DNA of 64,000 nt from Rhizopus arrhizus. Taxonomy: Eukaryota > Mucoromycota > Mucoromycetes > Mucorales > Rhizopodaceae. Location of the stretch: assembly GCA_024220505.1 (NCBI GenBank), contig JAKZZE010000019.1, positions 868,001 through 932,000 on the forward strand, in the 5' to 3' direction. A model generated the notes under the pieces. It searched no databases, had not been told where the DNA came from, and was given only the letters and a program-made list of their open reading frames with translations. This document shows positions 1-15,669 of this stretch, piece after piece. The translations under genes were made by a program, and so were the position numbers. How positions within the stretch are numbered: the first letter of the stretch is position 1; every line of letters starts with the position of its first letter.

Positions 1-38
1 AAATAAAAGTGCAGAAGGAGAGAGATGAAGCTATCTTT

Positions 39-3004
<2,966 letters not shown>

Positions 3005-3431
3005 TAGATTAAATAAAAGAAAGTTGAGTTATAAGGAATACAAAATAATTTAAAGCAGAAGAAAAAAGTCAGAATTAACTTGGGTTTCTTTTTCCATGCT
3101 CGCTACTTGAAAACTTTAATTCAGTCCTTTTTTGCGAATAAGTATTAGAGGATGTCTTTGTTGCTGCCACTGCCTATCTTATCGTTGTAAAGATACATAT
3201 TCATATTCTATATTAAAGGTGCATGCTTTGCTTTAGTAAGGGTTAATGAGAGGAAGGCTTTATTTTAAATTGATAAATGATACTATATTACTATTATATT
3301 ATTATTACTACGGTTATTACTATTGTATAAAAATTATTGTATATCTCACTACCAGAGCAAAGAAAGAAAAGGTAAATTATATTTACAACTCCTTCATGTT
3401 AATGCTTAGAAACAGCGTATAAAAGGACGGA
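3005..3431. other. Intergenic, 5' side of YAK1
   Basis: AT-rich spacer between the YAK1 start and the 3' end of the RhoGAP gene, both on the minus strand. It must hold the YAK1 promoter and the RhoGAP terminator. No ORF or repeat of note was seen. Confidence 0.6.
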
Positions 3432-6400
3432 TTAAGAGGAATTTCTCACATATTTACTGTTAGCACTTGATCTCGAAGCAAAATAAGCTACTTCAAATTC
3501 ACCCTCGCTAAAGTAATAAGAATCTTCATCATACAAAAAAGAATCGTCATCTATTTCTATAAAATACAATATTTAAGCTATACTTTAAACATACAAATGA
3601 ATTGTTTTTAAATAATAGCCATACCTTCTAGTTTTTTCTCCAGCGATACAAAATGCTCAGGCGTGTTGTAATGGTAATGGTTGTTGTTCCTAGAAGAGCG
3701 AATGCTTGTGTTACTCTGACCTACATTTTTATTTTGAAGAGAGGGTCGCGCCATTTTTTGTAAAGGCACATCCGACACATATTCTTGTGAATCAATATCT
3801 TGCATATAAATCTTTAAAGTATCTTCAGTTGGAAATGTTTGCTCCTCGTTATTTTCTTCTTCCTTTGAGCAGCAATAGTCTGTCCAAAATATTGAATTGA
3901 ATTTCATCAACATCATTTGGAGCATATGAGAAGGAATAGCCAAGGTAGCTGAAAATATGACACAGATATTTCCAAGCGTCATTCTGTTCTTATTGGCATT
4001 TTGAATAACTCGGACTAAATGAGCACAAAGAAAACGTAAAAGAGTGTAATTAACTAAGGGAAGCAGTGAGACAAGATCACTAATTTGTTCTATCTTTGTA
4101 TGCTCAGAGGTGCCTAAAAAATAAGTTTAAAAGGCTTAAAAAAGATAGTGCTTTCTTTTCATTACTAGTGTTTTCTAAATACGCTCTTAGCAAATATTCT
4201 GTAAGAATATTTTCAGGTAGTTCACGGAGCCACATCTTGAGCAATCCTGCTATAGCATGTATATCATAATCTTCTTTTTCTTTTAAAAGATCAACATCAC
4301 CTTCTATTGAAACAAAGTCAAGACTAAATATAATTAAGATGTTAAAATTGTATTACCATTATTAAATCGTCTTTTTAAATTTCTAATCTCCAAATTACTT
4401 CCGCTCATTCTATATATGCCTTCTTCTGACAAGGCGTCTTTGCTTTCCAAATAGTCAATACATCGAAAGACAATGGCTGGCAAAACACATTGATCATATA
4501 TCTTAGATTTAGTTACAGCTTCTTCTAAGGGAACACCAAATACTTGACAGACACTATCGCTTGGATCATTTTCATGATCAAGTGGCTCGTCCGGGACATA
4601 GCTCTCGATTGGTTGTTTACTCCAGGGAATATGTCTGTGAGCGATCTTTTTAGATGATCGACGTCCGCTGACTGAACGATCGGCTAAAAACAGGCCTGTC
4701 TGATCAGATACAGACGCTCTTGGGCTGGGTGTATCATTGGAAGATGACGAATTGAATGAATGATTGCTACTTCGTGTGGAAGTAAATTCTATGCTTGTCC
4801 TTATGGAGCTCTTCACAGAGGACTCATTACTATCGAATGCCTCATTGAATGAGTGATCTTGGCTGTGACAGAATTGTTGCACAGAGCGATGCAAATAAGC
4901 CACCCATTCGTCTCTTTCGTCGTCTGAATTGGCACATAGGATGTGCTTTTGCACATAGTGAGGCCTTTTATGTTCAAGTACTACGAAAGCATGACGATAA
5001 TCATGTGATTCACTGCTTGTGTAATTTTCTATTTGTGAATGCTTTAAATTGATAGTGCCAAGGAGTTGCCCGTCTTTCTGTTTGCATAAAATAAAATTAA
5101 TAGCAAAATCAAACATTTTAAATCTTTAGATCATACAGATTCATAGTATGTGATTAAGCCACCATCACAAAGAATATAGTATCTTAAAATCCATCCTCCA
5201 ATATTTTTTCTTCTTTTAGTCAAATAGCCTTCTTTGATACTAAATCCCTAAACCAACAACAAAAATAAAACGAAGATTCAATACAAGGCAACAAAAATCA
5301 AACATTTGTAAACTTACAATTGGCTCTTGTTTTGGTGAATTAAATGTCACTTCAGAACTAAGAAACTCACGTAAGCTTGTGACATTTGTAATCCTTAAAG
5401 AAATAGCATGCTGTAAATAGCCTTCAATGGCGCGCTAAAATGATTATAAATAAAGCGCATTTTTTTTTATGATTTACCTTTCTTTCATCTACTTTTGCTG
5501 GAGCGTGTGTAATGATTAGAGATTTTTCAGGAAGCTTTTTAAGTAAATGCGCTATGCCCGGGTTATCATCCTTTAACTATATAAAATAAAAATATACTTA
5601 GTATACTTTTGTTAATCAAAGTTCTTTACGTTTTTATCCAAGCTTTGAATATCATGCAAACTCTTTTCTATTCTCCATAATTCGTTCTTTACATGCCCAC
5701 ATTCTTGGCAAACTCGAAAAGTGAATAACGGTATCTCTTTGCTTTTTTCATCTATACGCACAGTAGAACTGATCACATCCACGTGTATATTATTCAAGTT
5801 ATTCAATGCTGTAGTATTTAATGTGGGAGTTATGAGCGAGTCAAATCTAGGGGTGCGAGGCAGCATGGGTGTTGAAGGAGCAGTGTTGCTTTCATTAGAA
5901 TCTTTCTTTTCTTGAAAAGGTTTTGTTGTTTCATTATGTGTCTTTTCTTGTAAATCACGATGTGAAAAGTTGGATCTAGAGCCACTATTAGGTAAGCCAG
6001 CAGGTAATTGTGGACTATTATGCTGTGGAGCGATAATTTGCTTCGTGTTGGTACTGTTACTTTTTGATGGAGAGTAGTTAGAAGAGACCAGTTTCAATTC
6101 GGGTGGCCTTTTACTAGAGCTAAATGACTGAGACCCATTCTCGTGTGTTTTGCCATAGTTGTGGGCTCTATATGGTGATTTTGGAGGAGGAGCTGGTGAA
6201 TCTTGGAGGTGTGGTACGACATGACTTGAATTATGGTTACCAAGTTCTGGGATCGATTGTTTGATAAGGGTTTCAAGCTGTTCATTATGTTTCGATAGCT
6301 TCTCATTTTCATTTGATAGATGTGTTAACTTCTTATTTAGATCTTTTATCATCAATTCCTGTTTTGCTATAATTCGAGAGTATTGCTCATTTTGCTTTCT

Positions 6401-6466
6401 GCATTCTTCAAATCTGTGCAGATCTGAAAGGATGTTTGTTTTTACAGCGCTTCCACTATGATGCAT
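3432..6466 (-). CDS. PX-PH-RhoGAP protein, Bem3-like
   Basis: GTPase-activating protein for Rho/Cdc42-type GTPases, probably membrane-targeted at sites of polarised growth (family knowledge). Eight exons join in frame (6466-5630, 5576-5478, 5434-5318, 5247-5137, 5077-4357, 4303-4166, 4113-3625, 3556-3432) to 878 residues. In order: N-terminal coiled coil (residues ~15-75), a Ser/Pro-rich linker, a PX domain beginning near residue 225 with RIDEKSKEIPLF and WRIEKS, a PH domain beginning GYLTKRRKNIGGW, a Ser-rich linker, and a RhoGAP domain with VFGVPLEEA, EEGIYRMSGS (arginine-finger loop), LLKMWLRELPE and NKNRMTLGN. The order matches yeast Bem3. The C-terminus is acidic. Regulation is not visible. 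Confidence 0.9.
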
Positions 6467-7010
6467 GTTGCTTCAAGCTGTCAATGCTAATCTCGAAGTT
6501 ATTTTTTAGAAGAAAAGAAAAAAGTGAAAAAAAAGGGGGAGGGGAAATAACCTTGTTCGAAATGGCTTAGTGTGCACAATTGAAGTGAGCATCCTTTAGT
6601 GGAAATTGACTGTAATTTGAAAATTTTCAAAGTTTTAGTTATTGTTCTTGAACTTTCTTACAGCTATGAGTTAGATTTGTTTCTTGTTTTATTATCTGGT
6701 CATATTTAGTGCGACTGCAGGTTTTGGTGTATTGGAAACACCTACCACAATATCTCCGAACATGCTAACGCAAACGTAGCACTATTCAAGAATTAAATAT
6801 CTTTATTGAATAATTAATTGAAGTTGCAACGTACATTATCCTATGCAAACGTTCTCTATATATTATTCGATTGAATACTTATAGGGTATTGTTTAACTTT
6901 TTAAAATCCATTGTAGTATTTTTGCTGCTTTTTTCATTTCCCTGATCCTTGTCAATACGGAACTTCAAAAATCCATTTTTTTTATTTTTTTTTATTTTTA
7001 AATCTCTGGT
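6467..7010. promoter_or_regulatory. Divergent intergenic promoter region
   Basis: A 544-bp spacer separates the divergent RhoGAP (minus) and 7.0-kb (plus) genes, so it must carry both promoters. A T-rich pyrimidine run lies just before the plus-strand ATG, as in several other genes here. No recognisable binding site was seen. Confidence 0.5.
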
Positions 7011-7723
7011 ATGTTCGGTCAAATTTCACGAAACTGTTTTATACAAAGACACGTATTGTCACGCTCTTTTCATGTTTCTTCAGCATTTTATAAGAGCACA
7101 GTGATTCCCTGTAAGTTAATCACATGGTATTTTGTCATAACATTAATTTACTTATACAGCACATCCTCATTTGCATGCACATACAACTTCATCGAACAAT
7201 AATAACCAGAAATACGCGATTTCATATGTATCAGAGAGCGAACTTGGCAGCCATAAAATAGAAGATCATCCAAATCTTATCATCGGCTGGAGTTCTAATA
7301 ACAATACCTTGGACTGTCAGACGTTTATAGAAAATGGAGAGTTTGTACCGTTTTTGACAGAAACTTTAAAGGAAAACATACATAGAGTAGACGATAGTAA
7401 CTTAAAGGCAATGGCTGATTGGCAAAAGGAAGGGTAAAAAAAGATAAAAAGAAGAAATTTTATTTTGGCTAAGGAATAACCCTTATACAACATGAATTAG
7501 CTGGATGCATATAGGCGATGAGCGCGATCCCCCTGCTTGGGGACGTATTAATTATCCAGAGGATATCATTGGGAGCGTACAAGTTGTTAATGGTGTCATC
7601 CAGAAAGGAACATATCAGCCCATGCCAACGCATCGCTTGATGACTACCAAAGGTATCTTTCAGCTTTCTGAACCTCTTACACAATGTCTTATAAAGGCTG
7701 CTAAAGCAAAAGCTTCAAAATAA
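7011..7723 (+). CDS. Short putative mitochondrial protein, unknown function
   Basis: Three exons (7011-7110, 7160-7433, 7501-7723) join in frame to 198 residues. The N-terminus is rich in Arg, Ser, Phe and His without acidic residues (MFGQISRNCFIQRHVLSR), typical of a mitochondrial presequence. The C-terminal half has a well-ordered look, with HIGDERDPPAWGRINYPED, QPMPTHRLMTTKGIFQL and an Ala/Lys-rich end; this part resembles a small conserved fungal family I cannot name. No catalytic motif is evident. It lies upstream of the mitoribosomal uS8 gene, but they are separated by 1.1 kb and there is no reason to infer co-function. Confidence 0.75.
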
Positions 7724-8071
7724 ACTTGTACTTTTAAAGCTATTAAATATAAAAAGAGATAATACTACAACTAAATGAGTAGGTTATGTATTAAAAAGAC
7801 TGGAGTACTCAAATCAACATTTAGCTTTACTGTTTTTGTGAATTGTCCCAAAATTATTCAAATAAATGAAAAAAATATATTGGCAATTTGAAAAATTGTG
7901 AAGGCTATTTTGAAAGCATTATAGATTTTATAAAAAAAAAGCCAAAGGTCAAAGATTGGAACTGAGTGTCTTATCCATCTCTAACAGTCTACTGGAGTAA
8001 ATTATGAAGAAGCTTCTTCAGTTAGGGGAGTCAAATTCTCGTTACCAAAAAGTCATCTTTTAACACCCTAT
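7724..8071. other. Intergenic spacer
   Basis: AT-rich sequence after the 7.0-kb gene, ending at the dispersed repeat copy. No coding potential seen. Confidence 0.5.
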
Positions 8072-8303
8072 TTTAATAAAGAGCCTGTGTTTGATCCAAT
8101 TTTGATAAATTAAATAGACAACATAACTAAATGTATTTTTCTTTTTCTCACTCTTCTTCTTCCTCATCGATCTTCATAAGCAGTAAGCATCTTATTTACT
8201 TTTCTTATTTAAGAGTATGGAATAACACAGATCAAGTGGAAAAAGAAGCTTAAGTTGGACCCTTCAGCTAGGGAGAGTTCATCATCTAAAAAGCCAAGAG
8301 GTA
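8072..8303 (+). repeat. Inverted dispersed repeat, arm 1 (gene fragment)
   Basis: This 232-bp segment is nearly identical to the reverse complement of 17197-17428: four mismatches and no indel were found by eye. It carries the beginning of a split gene: ATG at 8131, a Ser-rich first exon, an intron with GTAAGC and TTTAAG borders, and a second exon encoding YGITQIKWKKKLKLDPSARE. Homology stops at the next splice donor (GAGGTA), and the following sequence does not continue the gene, so this arm is truncated. The protein family is not recognised. Confidence 0.85.
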
Positions 8304-8816
8304 CTGAATTATGAGAAAATAGCTTTCCCTTAAAATAAGTATCAAGTTAATTTAAAAGTAGAAAAGAGACATAATTCCATCTTCTATCTGCTTTACTCGA
8401 CGAACATAATTTGGTTAACAGGTTAGTCACATCTTATTTTATTGCGTTTTATTTTTCACTAGAATAAAATATAAATAAAGCTCGTTTCAAGTTTACTGGG
8501 ATAAAGCTGTTATATTCTTGAGTTCTTTATATGTGAAATTGAAAAACTAGTCAAGATAAATTGACTTGACGGCAATTCTTTCCGTTCTTTGAGACATAAA
8601 AGAATATTACTGAATGCATGATATCTTATAAGAATGTTTGTATATAATCTATCCATAGTCTGTTGATTTAAGAATCGTATCCATTACGAGCAGCGAAAAG
8701 GCAATAGTGTGGCTTATTACATACAAGCAAATATGATTGGCTAAACTGACTTCTATTATTTTGCCTGGGCATATTATTTTTGGGACAACCCCGTCTCTTT
8801 CATTTTTTAATTAACA
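8304..8816. other. Intergenic, upstream of mitoribosomal uS8
   Basis: AT-rich spacer holding the promoter of the uS8m gene. A pyrimidine-rich tract (CCCGTCTCTTTCATTTTTT) lies just before the ATG. Nothing else recognised. Confidence 0.45.
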
Positions 8817-9278
8817 ATGCCTCGTGTTTACGATCTTTGTGCAAGAGTTCAAAATGGCTTCCGCGCTAGACTTCAATCAATTGCGATACCAGAAACAAAG
8901 ATGAATTTAGCTGTTTCCAACATTCTCTATAAGGAAGGCTTTATTTCTTCTGTTACTCGTGGTAATCATCTTGGCCCTGATCAAACCTATACCCCTACAA
9001 CAAACGAAAATGTAGCCACTCGAAGACTTTGGCTTACATTGAAATACAAGGAAAATACACCTACCTTGTCCAAATTTTCGGTCATCAGTAAACCTTCAAA
9101 GAAGGTTCACTTTACAGTAAACGAACTCAAGAATCTTGCTAATGGAAGAAGAGCACAATTCATTAAACCGCTTCAACCTGGAGAGATTGCCATTGTCAGC
9201 ACGAACAGAGGTGTTTTGGAAGTTCAAGAAGCAATTGAAAAAAACGTAGGCGGTGAAGTTATTTGTCGTGCTTCATAA
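8817..9278 (+). CDS. MRPS8: Mitochondrial small-subunit ribosomal protein uS8m
   Basis: Intron-free ORF of 153 residues for the mitoribosomal S8 protein, which binds the central domain of the small-subunit rRNA in the matrix (family knowledge). Two S8 halves are visible: an N-terminal half with NLAVSNILYKEGFISSV and RLWLTLKYKENTP, and a C-terminal half with FSVISKPSKKVHFTVNELK, GEIAIVSTNRGVLEVQEA and the final GGEVICRA. Length fits fungal mitochondrial S8. Start is the first ATG, preceded by a T-rich leader. Confidence 0.93.
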   Translation: MPRVYDLCARVQNGFRARLQSIAIPETKMNLAVSNILYKEGFISSVTRGNHLGPDQTYTPTTNENVATRRLWLTLKYKENTPTLSKFSVISKPSKKVHFTVNELKNLANGRRAQFIKPLQPGEIAIVSTNRGVLEVQEAIEKNVGGEVICRAS

Positions 9279-9563
9279 GCTGTTTTTTACTATTATAATT
9301 TGTACCATATATTACTTTTTTTTTGAATAGATAGATTTTCACACTTGAATAAAAAGGAGAATTTCCTGTTTATTGAATTGACGTTATATTGTATATCATA
9401 TGATTGTTTGCCACTTGTCATTAACTAGTGTAGAAAAGGGCGTGCCTTTGTTTTAAACCTGCTAGTATCAAGCATAATAAGAAATAAAAAAAACACTTAC
9501 AAAAAAGATATAAAAGAAGACGCTAATATTCTGTGATTCCTTTTTTTTTTTATTCAAATAAAA

Positions 9564-10682
9564 ATGTCTATTAATAACGAACGTACTTGTGTAATTACTA
9601 ATGGTGACTCTTATCTTGGCTTTGCTATTGCCTATCGCATGCTTCAAGGTAAAATGAAAGGTGAGAGATACTACTCTACAGGGGGGAGAATATATGTCTT
9701 CTGTCGCAACCGCAGTGGTTATGGTCTAAGCATTCTTCAAGAAATGGGGGCCATTGTGATGGAAGTCAATTATGAAGACGAAGAAATGTTGTGCAGGGCT
9801 TTGAAAAATGCCTATGTTGTTTCTATTGTTCCTGAGCATTCCCGTAATACTCTCAAGGAGGCTGAATGCATGATCAAGGCCTGTAAACGTCAAAACGTCG
9901 AATTACTTTGTATGCATTCAATGTAATGAAGAAAAAATTAAGTTATTAAATACTAATGTTGCATATGTATTAGCGTTGGTGTTGATCGTATCAGTAAGCA
10001 GGGATCCTCTAATGAGCAACAAGAATATCGCCATCTCAAACAAATCTATAAAATTGAAGGAAAGGTTAGGGAAATTTATCCTGATAAGCATAGAATCATT
10101 CGTCATTCTATGTTCAACCAGTTTCTTTACTTTATGGCACCTCAAATAGAAAACGACAATATGGTTGCTCTTCCTGCCAAGGAAAATGCTAAGTGGGGAT
10201 CTGTTGATGTTAATGATGTACTTAATGCTATTTGTATGCTGGCTAAAGAACATGAAAAGCATGCCGATAGTACCTCTCTTCATAAGAAGCTCTATCAATT
10301 CACACCTAGCCATACCATGACTTCTAAGGAAAACGTTCATGAAATTGCTAAAGGCTTAGAGCGTGCAGAAATCAAGTATATGGAAATATCTGAAAGTGAA
10401 ATGAAGAAGTATCTTCATCGTATGAAAGACGACAGTCGTTTCAAAGAACACCAAGGTCATAGTGAAGGCGGAAGCTGGGATCATGATGGTCAATGGTCTA
10501 TTCCCATTGGTAAATATCTCAATGATTGCGCAATTGAAATGATAATTGAGATCTGGTCTATGATCAACGCTGGCAAGCAAGATCTCTGTACGGATGATCT
10601 CAAGATGATTTTGAATACTGAGCCTCGTACATTGAAGGAATATTTCAAGAAAAATCGTAGCCAGTTCCATCACTTTAAATAA
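9564..10682 (+). CDS. NmrA-like / atypical SDR NAD(P)-binding protein
   Basis: Two exons (9564-9922, 9974-10682) encode 355 residues. The N-terminus has a Rossmann fold: strand CVITNGDSYLGFAIAYRML, with the usual glycine-rich loop weakened to NGDSYLG, then IYVFCRNRSG and the acidic strand-loop EMGAIVMEVNYEDEE. Later blocks (MFNQFLYFMAPQIEN, KWGSVDVNDVLNAI) match the NmrA/NAD(P)-epimerase layout. No Tyr-x3-Lys catalytic pair is evident, so a redox-sensing or regulatory role is more likely than an enzymatic one; this is inference. The intron falls after the HSM residues and uses a GTAATG donor. Confidence 0.72.
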
Positions 10683-13177
10683 GTAGCGTGGTCTTATAAT
10701 TGTGTTATGGATTTCTCTATAAAACTTGATATTACATGTTCTTCTGAATAAATGATTATCTAGTTTGTGAATCTATTGCTTTACTATTTTTTCAAATCTA
10801 TTCAAAGCATTTATAGAATACATAAAATTTCCCTTGATTACCTCAATGTACACTTTAATTACAATAAAAATACGGACAAAGATTTATATTTAAAATAACA
10901 ATAATTAACATATTTCCAAAAAGTCTTTTACTTTAAACAAGATTGTTTGATTGAAGTGCTCAAATATGCATTCTTTTACGGCAGGTTAACTTAGCTTGGA
11001 AAATTAAATTTAAAAATACAAAAACGAAAACGAAAATTAATACAACTAGACTAACAATTTAGTATGAAATATAATTTGTAATCCTAAATTTTAAACAAAA
11101 TCATATTTTTAAAACCTGTATATACCAGAATGGCCATGGTAAAAGTTGGTCGAAAGAAAGCTCTTTATAATAATATAAAGGAAGTTATGCTTTTAGTTTT
11201 TAAAGACTAAAAAGCTTTGGTAAACGGAATTAACCACGCAAAGGTAAAACTACATCATCTTTCTCTTTGGCTTAAATATTTCGCGGAATACTCTCTGATG
11301 ATTCGTACCAAGATGTTGTTGATAATTGGTTTTCATTTACTTATCGGCAAAGACCATTTTCTGTGGAATATTTCAATATCGATTGCGCCAAAAGAGAAAA
11401 AAAGAATTAAGGATTAAAAATACAGTGACCAAAGAAATACAATCAACAAGAACCTATAAAGCGATAACATATCCTTTTACTCTTCTTCCTACGCAATATA
11501 TAAAGTCAAACCATAGCTTTTTTTTATCAATATGAATATAGTAAAGATAGTTTAAGAAAAATATGGTGTATTAAATTGCTGATCTTCACAAACATTGGTT
11601 ACCTAACTCCACTTTATCAACCCAGCAATAAATGATCCAATCATTACACGCACGGTCTTTCTTGTACCTGAAAATAAAAGATAAAAATGGCCAGAGTATT
11701 CATGCTTTCCGCATTCATTTAATCAAAAATATGATCGCCAGATAAGCGGAAGGTAAATAAAGCATTTTCCATTGCATGAGAAATTTCTTTATGCTACACA
11801 GTCTTTGCCTTTTTGCTTTAATTTCATCTTTTTAGAATAAATTGACTAGCAAGGTAATTTATTATTGCATACATTACATTTCTAAGTCTTCTCAGTATAG
11901 TTCGGACAGTTAAAGCAAGATGATTAACATGTTCTCATGTTTTCACTTTTAGTGAATAAATTAGGTTCATTTTTACTAGGATGGTAGTCCCTTTCAAGTT
12001 TTTATTTATATAAAAAATTATTATATTGACTTTAAAGTTAGTAAGTTTTCATTTCCTGTTTCTGCTGTAAAATCGCATCTTTTGATGTTCATACAAATTA
12101 AAGTATATTTCTGGAGTTTTCGCATTAACAATAGACACAAGTATTTTTACTATCAAATAGTGGTATATTTTAGAGCTTTATAAATACATTTAGTGATTGC
12201 ATGGATTCGCTCAATTATATTTGAAACAATCTATACATCTCTAAACCTATATACTATGGACGTATTGGGCTGACTACATCTTTTATGCAAATAGCGTTGA
12301 CAAAGGAAAAGCCACAGCTACCTAGCAAATTTGCGCATAAGATCAGGGTGATATTCTTACATCTATTTAAGTAAGCATTACCCATTTCTTTTAGAGACAT
12401 TCGACATGGCCTCGGAGAAAGTTTTCATGATAATTCAACTGATAGAAGGTGATAATAAATGACAAACGATTTTTAATCACTTTCATTTTTGTAATCTTAC
12501 TTTTTTTCTGTAAAATAAACGGCTTATGCTAGATCTGATAATGATTGTATTCTTGGATCTCAATGGAAAAAGAAATGGTCACAGGATATTTCAATATAAA
12601 TTTTGGACGAAACTTGTTATATGTAAAAGCAGGGTTTGTAACCTTTTGCTGATATCTATATCATAGCAGACTTGGTTTTTTTATATTAAATCACCAAGCA
12701 AATCATACGAGTAAATCCATAGCATTTTACAAATACTTTTATCAAGAGCAAAAAGACACATCCATTAACAATTATTTCAATTTAATTTGTAGCATAATTC
12801 TGAACGACTCAGTCTGGATATAAAAAAATAATTTCTTTCAAAAAAGAAAAAAAGAAAACTTGTTCTTGTTTTTAGGCCGATTATTACTGAACTGGAAGAT
12901 AAGGTTTAGGATTTGAAATTTACATTTATTCCTGTAAAAACAGCGTCATTATTGAATAGAGTATATAATAACTGAGCCTTTAGCTTCTAGTTTATTTGTA
13001 TAAAAAAAGTGTGCAGCTAAGATCGCGAAAACCAATGAATAAAGTTATAGTGCATAAAACTATCATTAATTCAGTTGAGTTGGATTTGTATTTTTTGATT
13101 ATAAAGCAAATTTTATAATAAAAATAAACAGAGAAGTGTATATTTTACTTTTTATTTTAAAACAAAGAGAAATCTGT
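10683..13177. other. Long gene-poor AT-rich region
   Basis: About 2.5 kb without a convincing gene. Around 11210-11420 broken frames give protein-like stretches (for example FSFTYRQRPFSVEYFNIDCA at about 11325-11385 in one frame, with AKVKLHHLSLWLKYF upstream in another), suggesting a decayed coding remnant. The rest is AT-rich with many stops and short A/T runs. The right end holds the terminator of the phosphatase gene. Confidence 0.5.
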
Positions 13178-15669
13178 CTATAAAGAGGTATCCATATCGT
13201 TTACGCTTGGTAATGACTTACTATGTATACCTTGACCATATCCCAGTATCCACCACCAAATAGCTTCATAGCAAAAGACAAATTGCCTTAACGTCTGTAC
13301 CATACTTAATCGCTGCTCACGGAAACGGGAAATCGTTTCCAATAAGACATCGGATTTCGTACCACAGTCTGTATGAGACAGTCGATAAAGTGTAGTATCA
13401 ATTGCACAAAAAGCTCCTGATCTTCCACAACCAGCTGAGCAGTGGACGATCATTGGACCAACTATTGAATTCGATGCTGTATATCTCTTTTGTGTTTCAT
13501 CCGCCATTTGAACAATCTGAAGCGTGCCTAATGGATTGTCAGGTACATTAAAGTCCATCCAACCAGTATAATGTAATTGAGTAATAACTCGACTGTCATC
13601 TTGCCTTGATATGGTTATAGTTCTAATAATGATCATATCTTCTTCATTCATGTTGTTTTCCAAGCCTTGTACGCGATGAGTACATTCACTGATTAGTGTA
13701 ACTGTAATCTGACCATATTCAACAGGTTCGTTTAATATGTGAGGCCAATAACGGTGGCATTTTATCTAATGTAGAGTGAGATTAGAGATTTTCTCTTAAA
13801 GATAAAACAAGACATACTTTATTCATTTCTTCTTCTTTTGTTAGCATTACTATCACTCGAGAATTTTGCTCCCAAACGATTTGCCAAAAATCATTGAATG
13901 TTGCAGGTAGTGGGCCCTGAGTAGAGATGTAGCGACGATAAAGCGATTTGCTTTCGTCCTCTTTCATAAGCCTAATGCAATTTGTATCCACTGTTTCCGG
14001 TCTTGCATCTGAGATGCCTTCATCGCTATCAATATACTGAACATAACTTGCATTGATATAATCTGAAGACTGAGTGTTTTGTAACTTTACTCTTGTATAT
14101 TCTACAATGAGTTATTAATAATATTTTTTTGTATTATTTTTATCATATACCATATGGCCAAATATTTGTGTATCTGTTTAATGCGCCCATTTCAATACCA
14201 GCGACAATACTAAATGGAAACTCAGTTGGATTGCTTGTGTGTTTTGAATGAAAATGCATAATATTTTGAAGTCTTCTCTGCTCTGTTCTTTCTAATTTCT
14301 GCATGTAAAGATATAATTAGCTATGAAGAACAAAACTTGGAGCAAAAAACCTCACCTCATAGCTTTCAGCCAGTAACTTTGGACCCTCTGCTTTGATAGT
14401 ATCTCGTAGCCAAATAGGCGCCTTGAAACAACTCTGATGTACACTATCCATTTCGCAACCTGGAATACTTCGTGGTGTTTTGCTAATTCGAATATGGTCA
14501 TCATTATTGGGATCTATGCTACATCCAGGTGGCAGATTGATAGGAAATCGTTCTCGAATAGGTCCGTGTGATAATTCAATATTTTGACGAATATTTGAAA
14601 AGAAAGGGTTGAATGCTTGGTTACTAAATTGTGGCATAGGTGCTGTAAAGGGTCCTATCACGGGTGTGGCTATAGGTAAATTATTCAAACGAAGCGTAGG
14701 GCGTCGACTTCCATTACCACTCAAATTGAGGGTAAAATCAGACGTACTGCCTATTGTTGTTGGTGGTCCAGTAGGTATAGAACCATTCATGGATCCTGTC
14801 GTTGTAGGGCTACCTGAATTGGACTCAATTTGCTCCCTGTATTGTTCAGAAAAGGAATCAAAGCCACCTATAAATAACAATTAAATTTTATTTGTCTTTT
14901 TATTTTTTTATTTGCTTTTACCTTTTAGATAATGCAATTTTCCTTTGTAACCTGATTTGATTAGTTTTGCACTTAGATAAGCACTAGCATTGTTTTCCTG
15001 TAAAATCTGTGATTGTTGGTCATAAAATATGATATAATCAGCAGCTTGCCAAGTTCTTAGTTTCTCTCGAGATCCATCAAGCACGATGGCCTCATAAACT
15101 TTATCCAATGTAAAAGTAGGGCGCTTCAATATAGTGTTTGGTATAGATATATTAATGGAGTTGCGGATTTTTGAATGAGAAAATTGGACAAAAGAGCGAA
15201 CGTCCAAGATGAGTAGTGAATTAGATTTCTGCTTATATTTGTTTAGTAACTCATTGAGCTGGCTTGAATCAATAGGCGTTATAAAAGAAAGTGGGCCCTT
15301 TTCATTGTGTATTGCTGTTGCTGCTGACTTATGGTGAGACTGAGGTTGTTGTTGCTGCTGTTGTTGCAACATCTGTCTACGATTAGCAAGTGGGCCCATT
15401 TTTAATGTAGGTCTTTGTTCGCTTGAGGGACTGCTGAGTATAGTTGGTTGTGAGGCTTGTCGAGCTTGAATGGCATTTAAAAACTCTTGATGAATACCAG
15501 GATTAATAGGAGCGGTGTAATATGGAGTGCTAGAGCCAGAAGAATCGCTATTGATATTATTGCTAGAACTATCTGCTAGTGACAGCATATTGGGCATAGT
15601 AAGGGGTGTAAAGTAGGCATCGCTTGCTTGGCCCCCTCTATGTGTAGGTGATTCAAAAGTCAAGCTCAT
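13178..15669 (-). CDS. Rhodanese-PTP tyrosine phosphatase (Ptp2/3, Pyp1-like)
   Basis: Five exons (15669-14922, 14867-14356, 14298-14151, 14101-13818, 13765-13178) join in frame to 759 residues. A Gln/Ser-rich N-terminus precedes a rhodanese/CDC25-like domain ([20 protein letters not shown]; residues ~125-250), then a low-complexity linker, then a classical PTP domain: [44 protein letters not shown] and the signature [10 protein letters not shown] with catalytic Cys near 673. The general-acid loop reads WMDFNVP (Asp ~635) rather than WPD. The architecture matches fungal phosphatases that dephosphorylate stress-activated MAP kinases. A MAPK-docking role for the rhodanese region is inferred from that family. 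Confidence 0.93.
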
